Below the pieces are notes generated by a model. That model was not told the origin of the DNA, made no database searches, and worked only from the letters and a program-made list of their open reading frames with translations. From Lachnospiraceae bacterium (GTDB lineage Bacteria; Bacillota; Clostridia; Lachnospirales; Lachnospiraceae), in assembly GCA_017623675.1 (NCBI GenBank), contig JAGAOO010000058.1, forward strand, positions 1 through 48,526: a stretch of DNA of 48,526 nucleotides, in the 5' to 3' direction. Shown piece after piece: positions 8,413 through 16,162 of the stretch; within the stretch, counting starts at the first letter, position 1, and every line of letters begins with the position of its first letter. The position numbers and the translations under genes are program-made.

Positions 8413-9708
8413 ATGACCCGTAGCAGTTTACCAATAGGCTTGTCCACCTTAAAGAAATGGTGGGAATCAGAAGATGGCATTTTAAAATGCACGTTACCCT
8501 TTCAGCGACACGGAGGAATGTGGAACAGCATCACGAAGTCCAATTTGGTTTGGAGTTTGTTAGCTGATTCTTATGTGCCACCGATTGTGTTGCTGAAGGA
8601 CAAGGCTGGTGTGGATTCCAAGGGCAAAGATATTTACAAGTATCAAATTGAAGATGGTCAGCAGAGATTAACAACCTTATTTGCTTTCATGAATGACGAA
8701 TATGAACTGCATGGTGCAACACCAGAGGTAGAGGTGGAAGGGACTGTCTATGATTTGGCTGGGTATAAATATTCTGAGCTTTCGGAGGAATGTCAGGACG
8801 CTATTAAAAATTACAGATTCTCTGTGCAGTGCTTGGAGAATTATACGATGGAAGAGGCAGAAGCCTTGTTCTTCAATATTAACTCTGGAGTAGCTCTTTC
8901 GAAGGTACAAGTTGCCAAGTCCAAAATGGGTTCAGACCTTATTACTTTCTTTAACGAATTGCTCAGCGGAAGATTTTTCACTCAGGCAATTAACATTACG
9001 GAAAAGCAGGCAAAAGCGGAAGATGATTTGCTTATGCTTTTGCAGGGCTGTCTGTTGCTTGATAATCGTCATGAAGGAAGAACTTACAAAAATATTGCAG
9101 CAGCTACCTGTTTAAGTTATGCAGAAAGTATCAAAGGTACTTTTGATAATGGCAAGAGGCAGATGGTGGCTGAAATCGTGGATTTCTTAAATCAGGCATT
9201 TGAAACCAAATGCAAGTTTATGCGTAAGAACAACACGCCAATCGTTTTTGTATGTGCCAAGATTGCCTTGGAACAGAGCATAGAACCACAGAATTTCAAA
9301 TCCTTTGTAGATGCCTTTGCGAATAATGTTTACCCTGCGTATGAAGAAGCAAGTAACAGTGGCAACATTAAAGCACCAAAAGTCCAGATGCGTCTGCGTG
9401 TGATGTTCCTTGCCATGTGTGATTTCTTTAAGTTAAATCCTGATGAGGTATTAAAGCCTTTCAGTGAGGAAATTCCGTTATATATTGAATCAGACAATTC
9501 CAACACCGGGGTAGTAGCTGATCAGTCAGAAGTAATTCTGGCAGAAGAGGCAGAAGCTGAGGCTTCTGTGGAAGGTGGCGATGAAGCCTTGGAAGAAGCA
9601 GAGGGTGCTGAAAACGCTGAGCTTATTGATGAGGGTGTAAGTTTTGGTGTGGTGGCTGAAACTACAGAGGAAATTTCCACAGATGAGGTGGAGTGCGATG
9701 CTGAATGA
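8413..9708 (+). CDS. DUF262 (ParB/GmrS-like) domain protein
   Basis: A 431-residue protein starting at an ATG with AAGGAGG upstream. The N-terminal half is a clear DUF262 domain: LPFQRHGGMWN (about 28-38), the signature QIEDGQQRLTTLF (78-90) and FFNINSGVALSKVQVAKSK (about 152-170). DUF262 has the ParB/Srx fold; in GmrS-type restriction proteins the DGQQR loop is linked to nucleotide hydrolysis. The HNH partner domain (DUF1524) of GmrSD enzymes is missing. Instead there is a helical middle and a strongly acidic, Glu/Ala-rich tail of about 70 residues, which could mimic DNA. It overlaps the next gene by 11 nt. Its role could be DNA modification sensing, defence or element maintenance; the sequence does not decide. 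Confidence 0.7.
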   Translation: MTRSSLPIGLSTLKKWWESEDGILKCTLPFQRHGGMWNSITKSNLVWSLLADSYVPPIVLLKDKAGVDSKGKDIYKYQIEDGQQRLTTLFAFMNDEYELHGATPEVEVEGTVYDLAGYKYSELSEECQDAIKNYRFSVQCLENYTMEEAEALFFNINSGVALSKVQVAKSKMGSDLITFFNELLSGRFFTQAINITEKQAKAEDDLLMLLQGCLLLDNRHEGRTYKNIAAATCLSYAESIKGTFDNGKRQMVAEIVDFLNQAFETKCKFMRKNNTPIVFVCAKIALEQSIEPQNFKSFVDAFANNVYPAYEEASNSGNIKAPKVQMRLRVMFLAMCDFFKLNPDEVLKPFSEEIPLYIESDNSNTGVVADQSEVILAEEAEAEASVEGGDEALEEAEGAENAELIDEGVSFGVVAETTEEISTDEVECDAE

Positions 9709-10123
9709 TAACTTTATACTTGCATATATTTTAAGAGTCAGCGACCAAGGTGTGCAGTATCAGGGTTACTTTGCAGAGGTTGAAAATTCCCTGAAGGCTG
9801 AACGGCAGTTAGTGGGTGGGCGTATTACCACCTATCCGCTAACTGCCGAGATGGACATTATTTCATGTGATGATGCTGTGGATAAGTGTATGAAGTTGAA
9901 TAGGGCATTGTATGATTTGCAGGGGAACTTCATAACTGCGTTTTTGGGAAATGTTATGGTAGTACGTCACGAAGGTGACAGCTTCACGAGTGTCAGATAC
10001 GAGGATAAGGAAATCATTGAAAAATGCCTGAAGCCAATTGAGCGTATCTTTGCAGGTCAGGTATTCCTTGCCGATGAAGCATCTTTGTTAAAGTGGAGGG
10101 GTAAATATGGCACTGCCAATTGA
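9698..10123 (+). CDS. Hypothetical protein coupled to the DUF262 gene (141 aa)
   Basis: The ATG at 9698 sits inside the end of the DUF262 gene (11-nt overlap) and has AGGTGGAG just upstream, so translation is likely coupled. The first residues are MLNDNFILAYILRVSDQG. It is a mixed alpha/beta protein without a membrane segment and no known family was recognised. It in turn overlaps the next gene by 17 nt. The tight three-gene arrangement suggests the products act together. Confidence 0.7.
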   Translation: MLNDNFILAYILRVSDQGVQYQGYFAEVENSLKAERQLVGGRITTYPLTAEMDIISCDDAVDKCMKLNRALYDLQGNFITAFLGNVMVVRHEGDSFTSVRYEDKEIIEKCLKPIERIFAGQVFLADEASLLKWRGKYGTAN

Positions 10124-10337
10124 TAAAAAGGCTTATTATTCTATGCGATATCCCCACGGAACTGTGGTAGAATTAACAGCACCGATTGAGGATACATATT
10201 CCCCTAAACCTGTCGGGGCTAGATTCAGGGTGGATTTTATTGACGATATGCTTCAATTACATGGGAAGTGGCTACCGCCTGAAAGCGGTAGTATTGCGAT
10301 TGCTATTGAATATGATAAATTCAAAATCGTGGAGTAA
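10107..10337 (+). CDS. DUF4314-like small protein (76 aa)
   Basis: The ATG at 10107 lies inside the previous gene, with GGAGGGG before it. The sequence YPHGTVVELTAPIEDTY, then PVGARFRVDFIDDMLQLHGKW, follows the DUF4314 pattern (pGt.VeL...dD.y.p.p.Gt.g.V..vDd.gqih..W), a small SH3-like barrel common in Firmicutes mobile elements. Its function is unknown. It is the last gene of the DUF262 operon, and a bidirectional terminator follows. Confidence 0.65.
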   Translation: MALPIDKKAYYSMRYPHGTVVELTAPIEDTYSPKPVGARFRVDFIDDMLQLHGKWLPPESGSIAIAIEYDKFKIVE

Positions 10338-10341
10338 CAAA

Positions 10342-10382
10342 AAAGTGGTTGATTCCTTGTTCGTTGGGAAATCAGCCACTTT
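10342..10382 (+). terminator. Bidirectional terminator between convergent genes
   Basis: AAAGTGGTTGATT (10342-10354) pairs with AATCAGCCACTTT (10370-10382), with A- and T-rich flanks. It serves the DUF262 operon on the plus strand and the XRE gene on the minus strand. Confidence 0.7.
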
Positions 10383-10620
10383 ATTGTTTAAAGAATTCGT
10401 CAAAGCCACAATTAAATATTTCCGTGAGTGCAATAAGCATATCTACGCTGGGATTGTTTCTTCCGTTTTCTACTTTTGAAAAAATACCAGTAGTTACATT
10501 AATTTCACGGAGTTGTAGTTGAGTGATAACATCAACAGCTTTCATTTTGCGTTCTTTACGAAGTCTGCGGATATTAGTGCCAATTATTGGATTATGTCTT
10601 TGGGTAATGCGTTCTGCCAT
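10381..10620 (-). CDS. XRE-family HTH transcriptional regulator (79 aa)
   Basis: The start is the ATG at 10620, preceded on the minus strand by AGGAGGTG; a longer frame back to 10674 would run through the divergent promoter. The protein is a single helix-turn-helix domain: IGTNIRRLRKERKMKAVDVITQL, then TTGIFSKVENGRNNPSVDML, which is the Cro/C1 pattern with the S-x-x-E-N-G recognition helix. It is divergent from the lipoprotein gene, and TGGACAC half-sites flank the promoter region, so it probably represses itself and that gene. It may be the master switch of the island, but no phage-type partner is seen. Confidence 0.8.
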   Translation of the reverse strand: MAERITQRHNPIIGTNIRRLRKERKMKAVDVITQLQLREINVTTGIFSKVENGRNNPSVDMLIALTEIFNCGFDEFFKQ

Positions 10621-10621
10621 T

Positions 10622-10696
10622 TTGGACACCTCCTGATAAAAGTTTATGCAAAAAAGCAAAAAAATAGTGTCCAATCTGGCAGTTTTGTGTTATAAT
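10622..10696 (+). promoter_or_regulatory. Divergent promoter region with inverted operator half-sites
   Basis: TTGGACAC (10622-10629) and its inverted copy GTGTCCAA (10668-10675) flank a 38-bp A-rich stretch. A perfect TATAAT (10691-10696) serves the lipoprotein gene, and the right half-site overlaps its -35 position. This is a natural operator for the XRE protein encoded alongside. Confidence 0.5.
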
Positions 10697-10740
10697 GCCA
10701 AAGACTATATATTTTATGCGAAACACAAAAGGAGATTATT

Positions 10741-12111
10741 ATGAGAAAGACAAAAGTTATTTATGCACTTATTGCAAGTGCTATGTTGAGCTTAGCAGTA
10801 ACTGGCTGTGGCTCAAGCGAAACGATTGACAATGACATGAGTGTTGAGTCTACAACACCAGCACCTACAAATGCTGTAGATTTGGGTGATGTAGTCGATT
10901 CTGATGATGTAACGCCAACTACAGAACCGACAGCGACAAGTACGCCAGAGCCTACGGCAACGAGTACGCCAGTACCAACGGAAACACCTACTCCTGAACC
11001 AACAGCGACAAGTACACCAGTTCCGACAGCAACACCAGAGCCTACCGAAGCTCCTAAGATGACCGATTGGTTTGAAGAGAATGGCTACAAGGTATCTGAG
11101 GCAGGTGACTACTCATACATGGGTTATGTAAATGAACATCATACAGATGGTTCTAAGGATACATTAGCTCAGGTTAGAACAGGTAAGTGTGAGTTCAGCG
11201 AGGTAGATAACGGTGATGGTACAAAGACAATCACAGCTCGTATTGAAGTTGATACTCATAAAACTGAAGAAGGTTCTTGGTGTGGACTTACAGGTGTTAC
11301 ATTCGTAGCAGACCGTTACACTGGTACAGCTTATACAGTATCTGATTACAAGCTTACTGAAAACTTTACAGTTACTCTTGAAGATGGTAGAGAAGTTACC
11401 ATTACAGTATATCAGGAGCAGGTATCAAGTTCAGGTGCTTCTAATGATTACGAGGTATTCACAATTACAGTTCCGTCCGATTATGATGGTATCGTGTGTG
11501 GTACAGCTCCTCACTTCAATTTCGAAGATTGGGGTAAGGTAATCAGTGTTAGTGATTTCGTGCTTTTCGATGATTCTTGCGAAATCTTTATGTGGGCAAA
11601 CGGTGCTGGCACAGCAATACTTGCTCCAGAGTCAAAGGAAACTCTTAAGACAAGTGATTGGATTACCGACAACAACATTACAATCAACGGAGAGGGAACT
11701 TATGTGTGTCAGGTAACTCGTTTATTATTGGATAATACAAGTAAAACAGATTCTGGCAGGATAGATGTTTCCATAGTGACTAGTAATAGGAGCGATGGAA
11801 AAACTGAATATTCTGCGGTTATATCTTCTACAGAAGTTTTGCCATATGTATATGTAGTTGATAAGTATACTGGTATAGAATTTAAAGAATTCAGCCCAGA
11901 TTCATTAGAAGAGGTTGCTTTATCTGACTCAAGTATAACTCTTGCAGATGGTACAGTAGTCAAATTTAATATTATGTGGAATAATGCTATAATTGATAAC
12001 GGAGATGGCACAGCAACAGACTATCGCTATCTATGGGTTATAGTTCCATCTGAATATGATGGCTTGTTATTTAAGGTAGATAGTGATGAACCTCTTTACT
12101 TTGCAAAATAA
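10741..12111 (+). CDS. Lipoprotein with duplicated domain and TP-rich linker
   Basis: A 456-residue protein starting after AAAGGAG. It has a signal peptide with the lipobox LAVTGC (Cys 23), so it is exported and lipid-anchored to the outer face of the membrane. Residues about 55-105 form a Thr/Pro/Glu-rich linker made of short repeats (EPTATSTP). Two related domains follow, each opening with a DW motif (MTDWFEENGYKV; TSDWITDNNITI) and containing 'VV/FVADRYTG' or 'VVDKYTG' segments. The fold is probably beta-sandwich. No enzyme motif was seen. On a mobile element it may act as a surface exclusion, adhesion or immunity factor; this is inference. Confidence 0.7.
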   Translation: MRKTKVIYALIASAMLSLAVTGCGSSETIDNDMSVESTTPAPTNAVDLGDVVDSDDVTPTTEPTATSTPEPTATSTPVPTETPTPEPTATSTPVPTATPEPTEAPKMTDWFEENGYKVSEAGDYSYMGYVNEHHTDGSKDTLAQVRTGKCEFSEVDNGDGTKTITARIEVDTHKTEEGSWCGLTGVTFVADRYTGTAYTVSDYKLTENFTVTLEDGREVTITVYQEQVSSSGASNDYEVFTITVPSDYDGIVCGTAPHFNFEDWGKVISVSDFVLFDDSCEIFMWANGAGTAILAPESKETLKTSDWITDNNITINGEGTYVCQVTRLLLDNTSKTDSGRIDVSIVTSNRSDGKTEYSAVISSTEVLPYVYVVDKYTGIEFKEFSPDSLEEVALSDSSITLADGTVVKFNIMWNNAIIDNGDGTATDYRYLWVIVPSEYDGLLFKVDSDEPLYFAK

Positions 12112-12239
12112 CCTGAAAATTTTGCGAATAATGGGTTTATGCCAATATACTTTTGGATAGAAAGAACAGTAATTTAAGGATTACGAAGGTGCAGGCACCG
12201 ATGATTCTGTAGAATACTAAGATTAAAAAGTTTTATGAA

Positions 12240-12277
12240 AGCTCTGTAGGTTCTTGACAGCCTGCGGAGCTTTTTCT
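12240..12277 (+). terminator. Terminator between the lipoprotein and 12296 genes
   Basis: AGCTCTGTAGG (12240-12250) pairs with CCTGCGGAGCT (12261-12271), then TTTTTCTC. Confidence 0.7.
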
Positions 12278-12295
12278 CTATGGGGAGGTGACATT

Positions 12296-12562
12296 GTGAA
12301 ATTAAAGGAATTGCTTCAAAGATTTTGTGAGGAGCATGGCAACTATAAATATTGCTACGCTGTTAATAAAGTTGTTTGTGATGATGTAGATTGCGTTGGT
12401 ATCGTTGTGAGCAAAGGTGCTTCTTATATGGAGATGTTGATGGAGCTTACGGTGTTTTTATCCACAGAGGGGTATACTGATTTTGCCTGCGAATTGGAAG
12501 GTGCTTCGGTGGCGAGTTGCGGAAAGGATAATGTCGTGATTTATCCTAACGTTGAAGCATAA
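12296..12562 (+). CDS. Hypothetical small protein (88 aa)
   Basis: The GTG at 12296 is preceded by GGGGAGGTG. The open frame extends back into the terminator, which argues for this start. It is a small, Cys-rich soluble protein: VKLKELLQRFCEEHGNYKYCYAVNK, then CDDVDCVGIVV, with a central helix GASYMEMLMELTVFL. No known family was recognised and no zinc-ribbon spacing is obvious. Confidence 0.55.
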   Translation: MKLKELLQRFCEEHGNYKYCYAVNKVVCDDVDCVGIVVSKGASYMEMLMELTVFLSTEGYTDFACELEGASVASCGKDNVVIYPNVEA

Positions 12563-13479
12563 TGTTCACTTATTTGTTATGAGTATCACATTATTTGTTG
12601 AAAGTGAAACTTGGGTTGTTGTGATATTTTCTGAAGGTGACTGGATAAAATCTATCCTTGTTGAAAGTGAAACTTGGGTTATTGAAAGCTATACTGGTGT
12701 TGTTGACAGGTACACTGAGGCTGTTTCTATCTAACCTGTGCTGTAGAAATATTTTCTTTGGTTGTTATTAGTGTCACTGCGGTTATTGTGACAAATTCTT
12801 CTGCGGTAAAAGTTGTGCTTGCATGGTGGCTTCAGAAGCAGTCCTAAGTTGTGCGCTTTTAATTTTGGCTTCAGCGGTGTGTTTGAAAATTGTGTGTGCT
12901 TTTTTCTGAAAATTGCAACGAAAAATACAAACGCTATTATAAAAATGCTTGTTTTAGCCTGAAAATGGGGGCTTTTGAAAAAAATAAATACTTGGTGGGT
13001 GTGTGCTTTTTTTCTGCCTTGGGGCTGTGGATGATTTATAAGCGTGGCGTTTCTTCGATTGTAGCACAACCACCAAATTTACTCCTGTAAATTCGTCGAT
13101 TTAGCCCTTGAATAGAGGTTGGCTGTATGGTATAAAACACCACAACCGTTCGTTAATGTATTAAAAAGTTCATTTGCCTGTAATTTGCCCATTTAGCCTT
13201 TGTATGGGACTTGTGGCAAATACCTTGGCTGGCTTCGGAAAAAGCCCGACACGGGGCTTCAGCGTTGTCACTCTTGGCTAGGTACTGGTTTCCGTCTTTT
13301 CATGTGGAACTACTGCTCGGTACTGTGGAGTTCGGAATACCATGCTTTTCGTGTCCATAGCTGTAGAGGGATAAAAGGCGTTCGGAAAAGCTTCATCTTG
13401 AAGTTCTGTGTGCGTTCAATAATGTTTGGGCTTTAACGAACGGTGTAAAAATTTATATTCATGGAAAGGTGGCGTTTTT
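12563..13479 (+). other. Gene-poor region of about 0.9 kb
   Basis: No convincing gene. The open frames here are short, Cys/Trp-rich and lack ribosome binding sites. Seen: a 27-bp direct repeat beginning TTGTTGAAAGTGAAACTTGG at 12595 and again at 12658 (63-bp period). T-rich tracts surround several GCTTTT(T) strings. The stretch 13200-13430 has a higher G+C content than its surroundings and no clear fold. It may be decayed coding sequence or a regulatory region. Confidence 0.4.
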
Positions 13480-14085
13480 ATGCAGAATAAGCAGTTTGGC
13501 TATGCCAGAGTTAGTAGCACTCATCAAAATACAGATAGGCAGATTGATGCCCTGTTGGAATATGGAATTCCTGAGAGGGATATTATTATTGACCATCAAT
13601 CAGGAAAAGATTTTAATCGAAAAGGCTTCTTGTCGCTAAAGGAAAATATTTTACGCACGGGGGATACCTTGGTTGTGAAAGAATTGGACAGACTTGGTAG
13701 AAATAAGCAGATGGTCAAAAGTGAATTGGAATATTTCAAAGCTCATGGTATTCGTGTGAAAATACTTAATGTTCCTACTACGCTTATTGATATGGAGGGG
13801 CAGACTTGGATAATGGATATGGTATCCAACATACTGATAGAAGTAATGGCATCTATTGCCGAAGAGGAAAGAGTAAAAAATCATCAAAGGCAGGCAGAGG
13901 GCATTGCAGCAGCACGTAGCAGAGGTGTGAAGCTGGGGCGTCCAAATGTGAAGAAACCTGAGAACTATGAGAATATAATGCAACGGGTAACCAGTGGAGA
14001 GATTACCGCTGTCCAAGCGATGAAACTTATGGGCATTCATAAAACTACATTTTATAAGTTGAAAAAGTTGTATTGGAATGCGTAA
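13480..14085 (+). CDS. Serine recombinase (resolvase/invertase family)
   Basis: A 201-residue protein. The ATG at 13480 has AAAGGTGG 7 nt upstream. The N-terminal catalytic domain reads FGYARVSSTHQNTDRQIDAL (Ser 12 is the nucleophile), with the downstream VVKELDRLGRNKQ arginine motif and an EEERVKNHQRQAEGI helix. A C-terminal resolvase-type helix-turn-helix follows (TAVQAMKLMGIHKTTFYKL). It is the size of Tn3 resolvases and DNA invertases and far shorter than large serine integrases. Its likely role is resolving dimers of the excised element or inverting a local segment; no inverted-repeat switch was found nearby. It is separate from the tyrosine integrase that defines the element ends. Confidence 0.88.
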   Translation: MQNKQFGYARVSSTHQNTDRQIDALLEYGIPERDIIIDHQSGKDFNRKGFLSLKENILRTGDTLVVKELDRLGRNKQMVKSELEYFKAHGIRVKILNVPTTLIDMEGQTWIMDMVSNILIEVMASIAEEERVKNHQRQAEGIAAARSRGVKLGRPNVKKPENYENIMQRVTSGEITAVQAMKLMGIHKTTFYKLKKLYWNA

Positions 14086-14378
14086 AGGATATTTATATTC
14101 ATTTTTGTGAAAATCGTTAGCTATATTTTTCTAACGCAAGGTTTCTTGGCGGGTATGAGAATAAAAGTTATTTTTCTTTATAATATTAAAAGACATCTTC
14201 ATCAGAGTATTCATTAAATGGATATTTCGGTGGTGGTGTTCTTTTTTTATGCAATTTTCTGATTTTCATAAACCATATTTTGGGGAGAAGTGTTTTGTTT
14301 TGCTGAGTATTAATCGGCGTGAATATACCCGTTGATGTGGGGCATTGAAAGTATCTTCAAACGAAAGGGGGTACTGTC

Positions 14379-14561
14379 GTGGAACTTGCACCAGCGTTAT
14401 TAAATGTTGCAGAGACCGCTGAATACCTTAATATCGGCAAAACAAAAACACGAGAACTTTTTAAATTATACGAAAAAGTTTTTGTTGTCCATATTGGTAA
14501 TCGCTCTTATGCACATAAAGGCCTGCTTGATAAATGGTTATTGGCGCAAGTGAGAAAGTAG
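14379..14561 (+). CDS. Excisionase (Tn916 Xis-like, MerR-type HTH)
   Basis: A 60-residue protein starting at a GTG with AAAGGGGG upstream. The sequence LLNVAETAEYLNIGKTKTRE, followed by a short wing (VVHIGNRSYAHKGLLDKWL), is the compact winged helix of Tn916-type excisionases. It sits 115 bp upstream of the integrase in the usual xis-int order. Xis bends the attachment region and biases the integrase towards excision. Confidence 0.85.
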   Translation: MELAPALLNVAETAEYLNIGKTKTRELFKLYEKVFVVHIGNRSYAHKGLLDKWLLAQVRK

Positions 14562-14610
14562 GCATCAAAAAAGGGACTTGAAAATAAGGAAGAGTTACGG
14601 TATAGTAACA

Positions 14611-14629
14611 GCACTTGGGGAAACCAAGT
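14611..14629 (+). other. Hairpin with a GGGG arm-like motif between xis and int
   Basis: CACTTGG and CCAAGTG form a 7-bp stem around GGAAA. The left side contains CTTGGGGAAA, the same motif as the presumed integrase arm sites, so it could be an integrase site, an attenuator for int, or both. Confidence 0.4.
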
Positions 14630-14676
14630 GATAAGCCTTGTTTTCATTTCTAATCTAAATTCAGGAGGTTAATGAA

Positions 14677-15927
14677 ATGGGAACACAAAATTTACCTAAA
14701 GGTGTTAGGTACAACAAGGGTAGTTATGAAGCTCGTAAGGTTGTAAACGGAGTCAGCATTTGTATGCATAATAAAGACTTGAATGTATTGCTTGAAGAGT
14801 TTGAGTCTGCTATAAAAGCAGCAATGAATAATGTTGATTACAGAATTAAGCATATAACCTTGGATGAGTGGTTCGATGAGTGGTTTGAAACAATCAAGAA
14901 GCATGATTTAAAGGAAACGAGTATACCTGTCAGAAAGCGTTTATACAAGAGAACATTTGGATTCTTTATTGGAAAGCACTTAGTTAGTGAGCTTATGCCA
15001 ATGGATATTCAGAAGGCAATCAATGCGATGATTACAGCGGAAATCGCAACTTCTTCTATTATGGACGCTAAGGGAATGTTGCATGAGTGTTTAGATGCGG
15101 CAATTGGTAACAGATTATTACCAACTAATCCTTGTCTGGGTGTAGTTGTACCAAAGGAGTATAAGGGTACTGCTGAAGAAATTTTTCTTCTGGAAGATGA
15201 GGAAGAATTGTTCCTTAAGGATATGGAAAACTCTTGGTATAGCGAATTGTTTCAATTTATGTTTCTTACAGGTGTAAGAGTCGGTGAACTGGGTGGTCTT
15301 ATGTGGTCTGACATCGATTTCAAGAACGAAATGATTCATATAAAACAGTCGCTTAGTTGTAATTATGGAGATGGCGAAAAGAATATGGGTATTGTACCAC
15401 CGAAGACAGCTTGCTCCGTTCGTGATATTCCTTTCATGGGTAATATGCGTGAAATCCTTTTGGCGCAGAAGGATAAGGTGGATGCGTTGAAGCGTCGCTT
15501 GGGTAAAAGATGGCGAGCTGTGGATATGCCTGATTTAGTCTTTGTTACAAGTATGGGTAGTCCATGTACCAGATATATTGTGGCTAAGGAGATTAATAAA
15601 GCTGTTAAACGTATTAATGAAGAGGCTGCGATTATCGCCATTCAGAATAATCAAACACCAGCAGAAGCTATTCGTAAATTTCATCCGCATAGCATTCGCC
15701 ATACCTTTGCTACACGCTGTGCTGAGAGTGGCATGGATATGAAGGTGGCTCAACTTTTGTTGGGGCATAGTAATATTTCTATAACATTGACAGTTTATAC
15801 TCATGTGAGTCAAAAGAAGATGCTTGCAGAAACTGCAAAGCTGTTCAGAAAGAATGTGGATGGTCAGGATGAGTCGACCCCAACTGCCGAGGTGGTTACC
15901 CCAATTACGGCGAAGAGTCACTTTTAA
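14677..15927 (+). CDS. Tyrosine recombinase / integrase
   Basis: A 416-residue protein. The ATG at 14677 has AGGAGG 8 nt upstream. The N-terminal part (GVRYNKGSYEARKVVNG, about 9-25) resembles the three-stranded arm-binding domain of Tn916/lambda integrases. A core-binding helical domain follows at about 60-160. The catalytic domain shows Arg 201 (TGVRVGELGG), Lys 243 (PPKTACSVRDIP), His 338 and Arg 341 (HPHSIRHTF), His 364 (LLGHSNISIT) and the nucleophile Tyr 374 (TVYTHV). All the usual active-site residues are present. It lies about 110 bp from attR, as expected of the enzyme that inserted this element at the end of tsf. Confidence 0.95.
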   Translation: MGTQNLPKGVRYNKGSYEARKVVNGVSICMHNKDLNVLLEEFESAIKAAMNNVDYRIKHITLDEWFDEWFETIKKHDLKETSIPVRKRLYKRTFGFFIGKHLVSELMPMDIQKAINAMITAEIATSSIMDAKGMLHECLDAAIGNRLLPTNPCLGVVVPKEYKGTAEEIFLLEDEEELFLKDMENSWYSELFQFMFLTGVRVGELGGLMWSDIDFKNEMIHIKQSLSCNYGDGEKNMGIVPPKTACSVRDIPFMGNMREILLAQKDKVDALKRRLGKRWRAVDMPDLVFVTSMGSPCTRYIVAKEINKAVKRINEEAAIIAIQNNQTPAEAIRKFHPHSIRHTFATRCAESGMDMKVAQLLLGHSNISITLTVYTHVSQKKMLAETAKLFRKNVDGQDESTPTAEVVTPITAKSHF

Positions 15928-15950
15928 AGGTTTTGGTATTATCGGAAACT

Positions 15951-16016
15951 AACCCCAACGAAAACTTGGGGAAATAAAAAACGAACCCCTCGGAAAGCCT
16001 TTAAAACTGGGGTTTC
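15951..16016 (+). repeat. Integrase arm-type repeats, right end
   Basis: AACCCCAAC (15951-15959), CTTGGGGAA (15965-15973), GAACCCC (15983-15989) and GGGGTTTC (16009-16016) form two nested inverted pairs. They match the TTGGGGA motifs at 1473-1518, so both arms of the element carry the same motif. Confidence 0.55.
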
Positions 16017-16034
16017 TGAAAAAAGTTCGCATAA

Positions 16035-16060
16035 CAGATGGGCATGTAATGCGATTTTTG
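16035..16060 (+). repeat. attR: right copy of tsf-end direct repeat
   Basis: Starts CAGATGGGCATGTAATGCGA and ends TTTTTG. It matches 1324-1349 at 24 of 26 positions. Confidence 0.8.
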
Positions 16061-16084
16061 CATTAAATTGAACATGACTTAAAT

Positions 16085-16152
16085 AAGAGGTTCTAAAACC
16101 CGGTAAATACAGTATTTATGCTGATTACGAGTGGTTTTAGGACCTCTTTTTT
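16085..16152 (+). terminator. Strong terminator after attR
   Basis: AAGAGGTTCTAAAACC pairs with GGTTTTAGGACCTCTT around a 30-nt loop, with a T-run ending at 16153. It is either the displaced host tsf terminator or the left-end terminator of the ICE. Its distance from the att core (about 25 bp) matches that of the terminator after attL. Confidence 0.8.
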
Positions 16153-16162
16153 TCAACATTAC

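Larger units (their letters stand above)
1324..16060. mobile_element. Integrative element inserted in the 3' end of tsf
   Basis: The boundaries are the direct repeats at 1324-1349 and 16035-16060. Seen inside: a tyrosine integrase and excisionase beside the right repeat, arm-type GGGG repeats near both ends, a serine recombinase, an XRE regulator and a DUF927 replication-type ATPase. No relaxase, coupling protein or capsid gene is visible, so the element is best called an integrative island or a candidate IME or satellite. About 14.7 kb. Family knowledge: tyrosine integrases often recombine at gene 3' ends and restore the reading frame, as here. Confidence 0.82.

Noticed and set aside
12552-13436. 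Short open frames in the gene-poor stretch (60-112 codons)
   Set aside because: They are Cys/Trp-rich or repeat-derived, lack ribosome binding sites and resemble no family.
13480-14085. DNA invertase switch next to the serine recombinase
   Set aside because: No pair of inverted repeats flanking a promoter was found near the gene, so only a resolvase or invertase family call is made.
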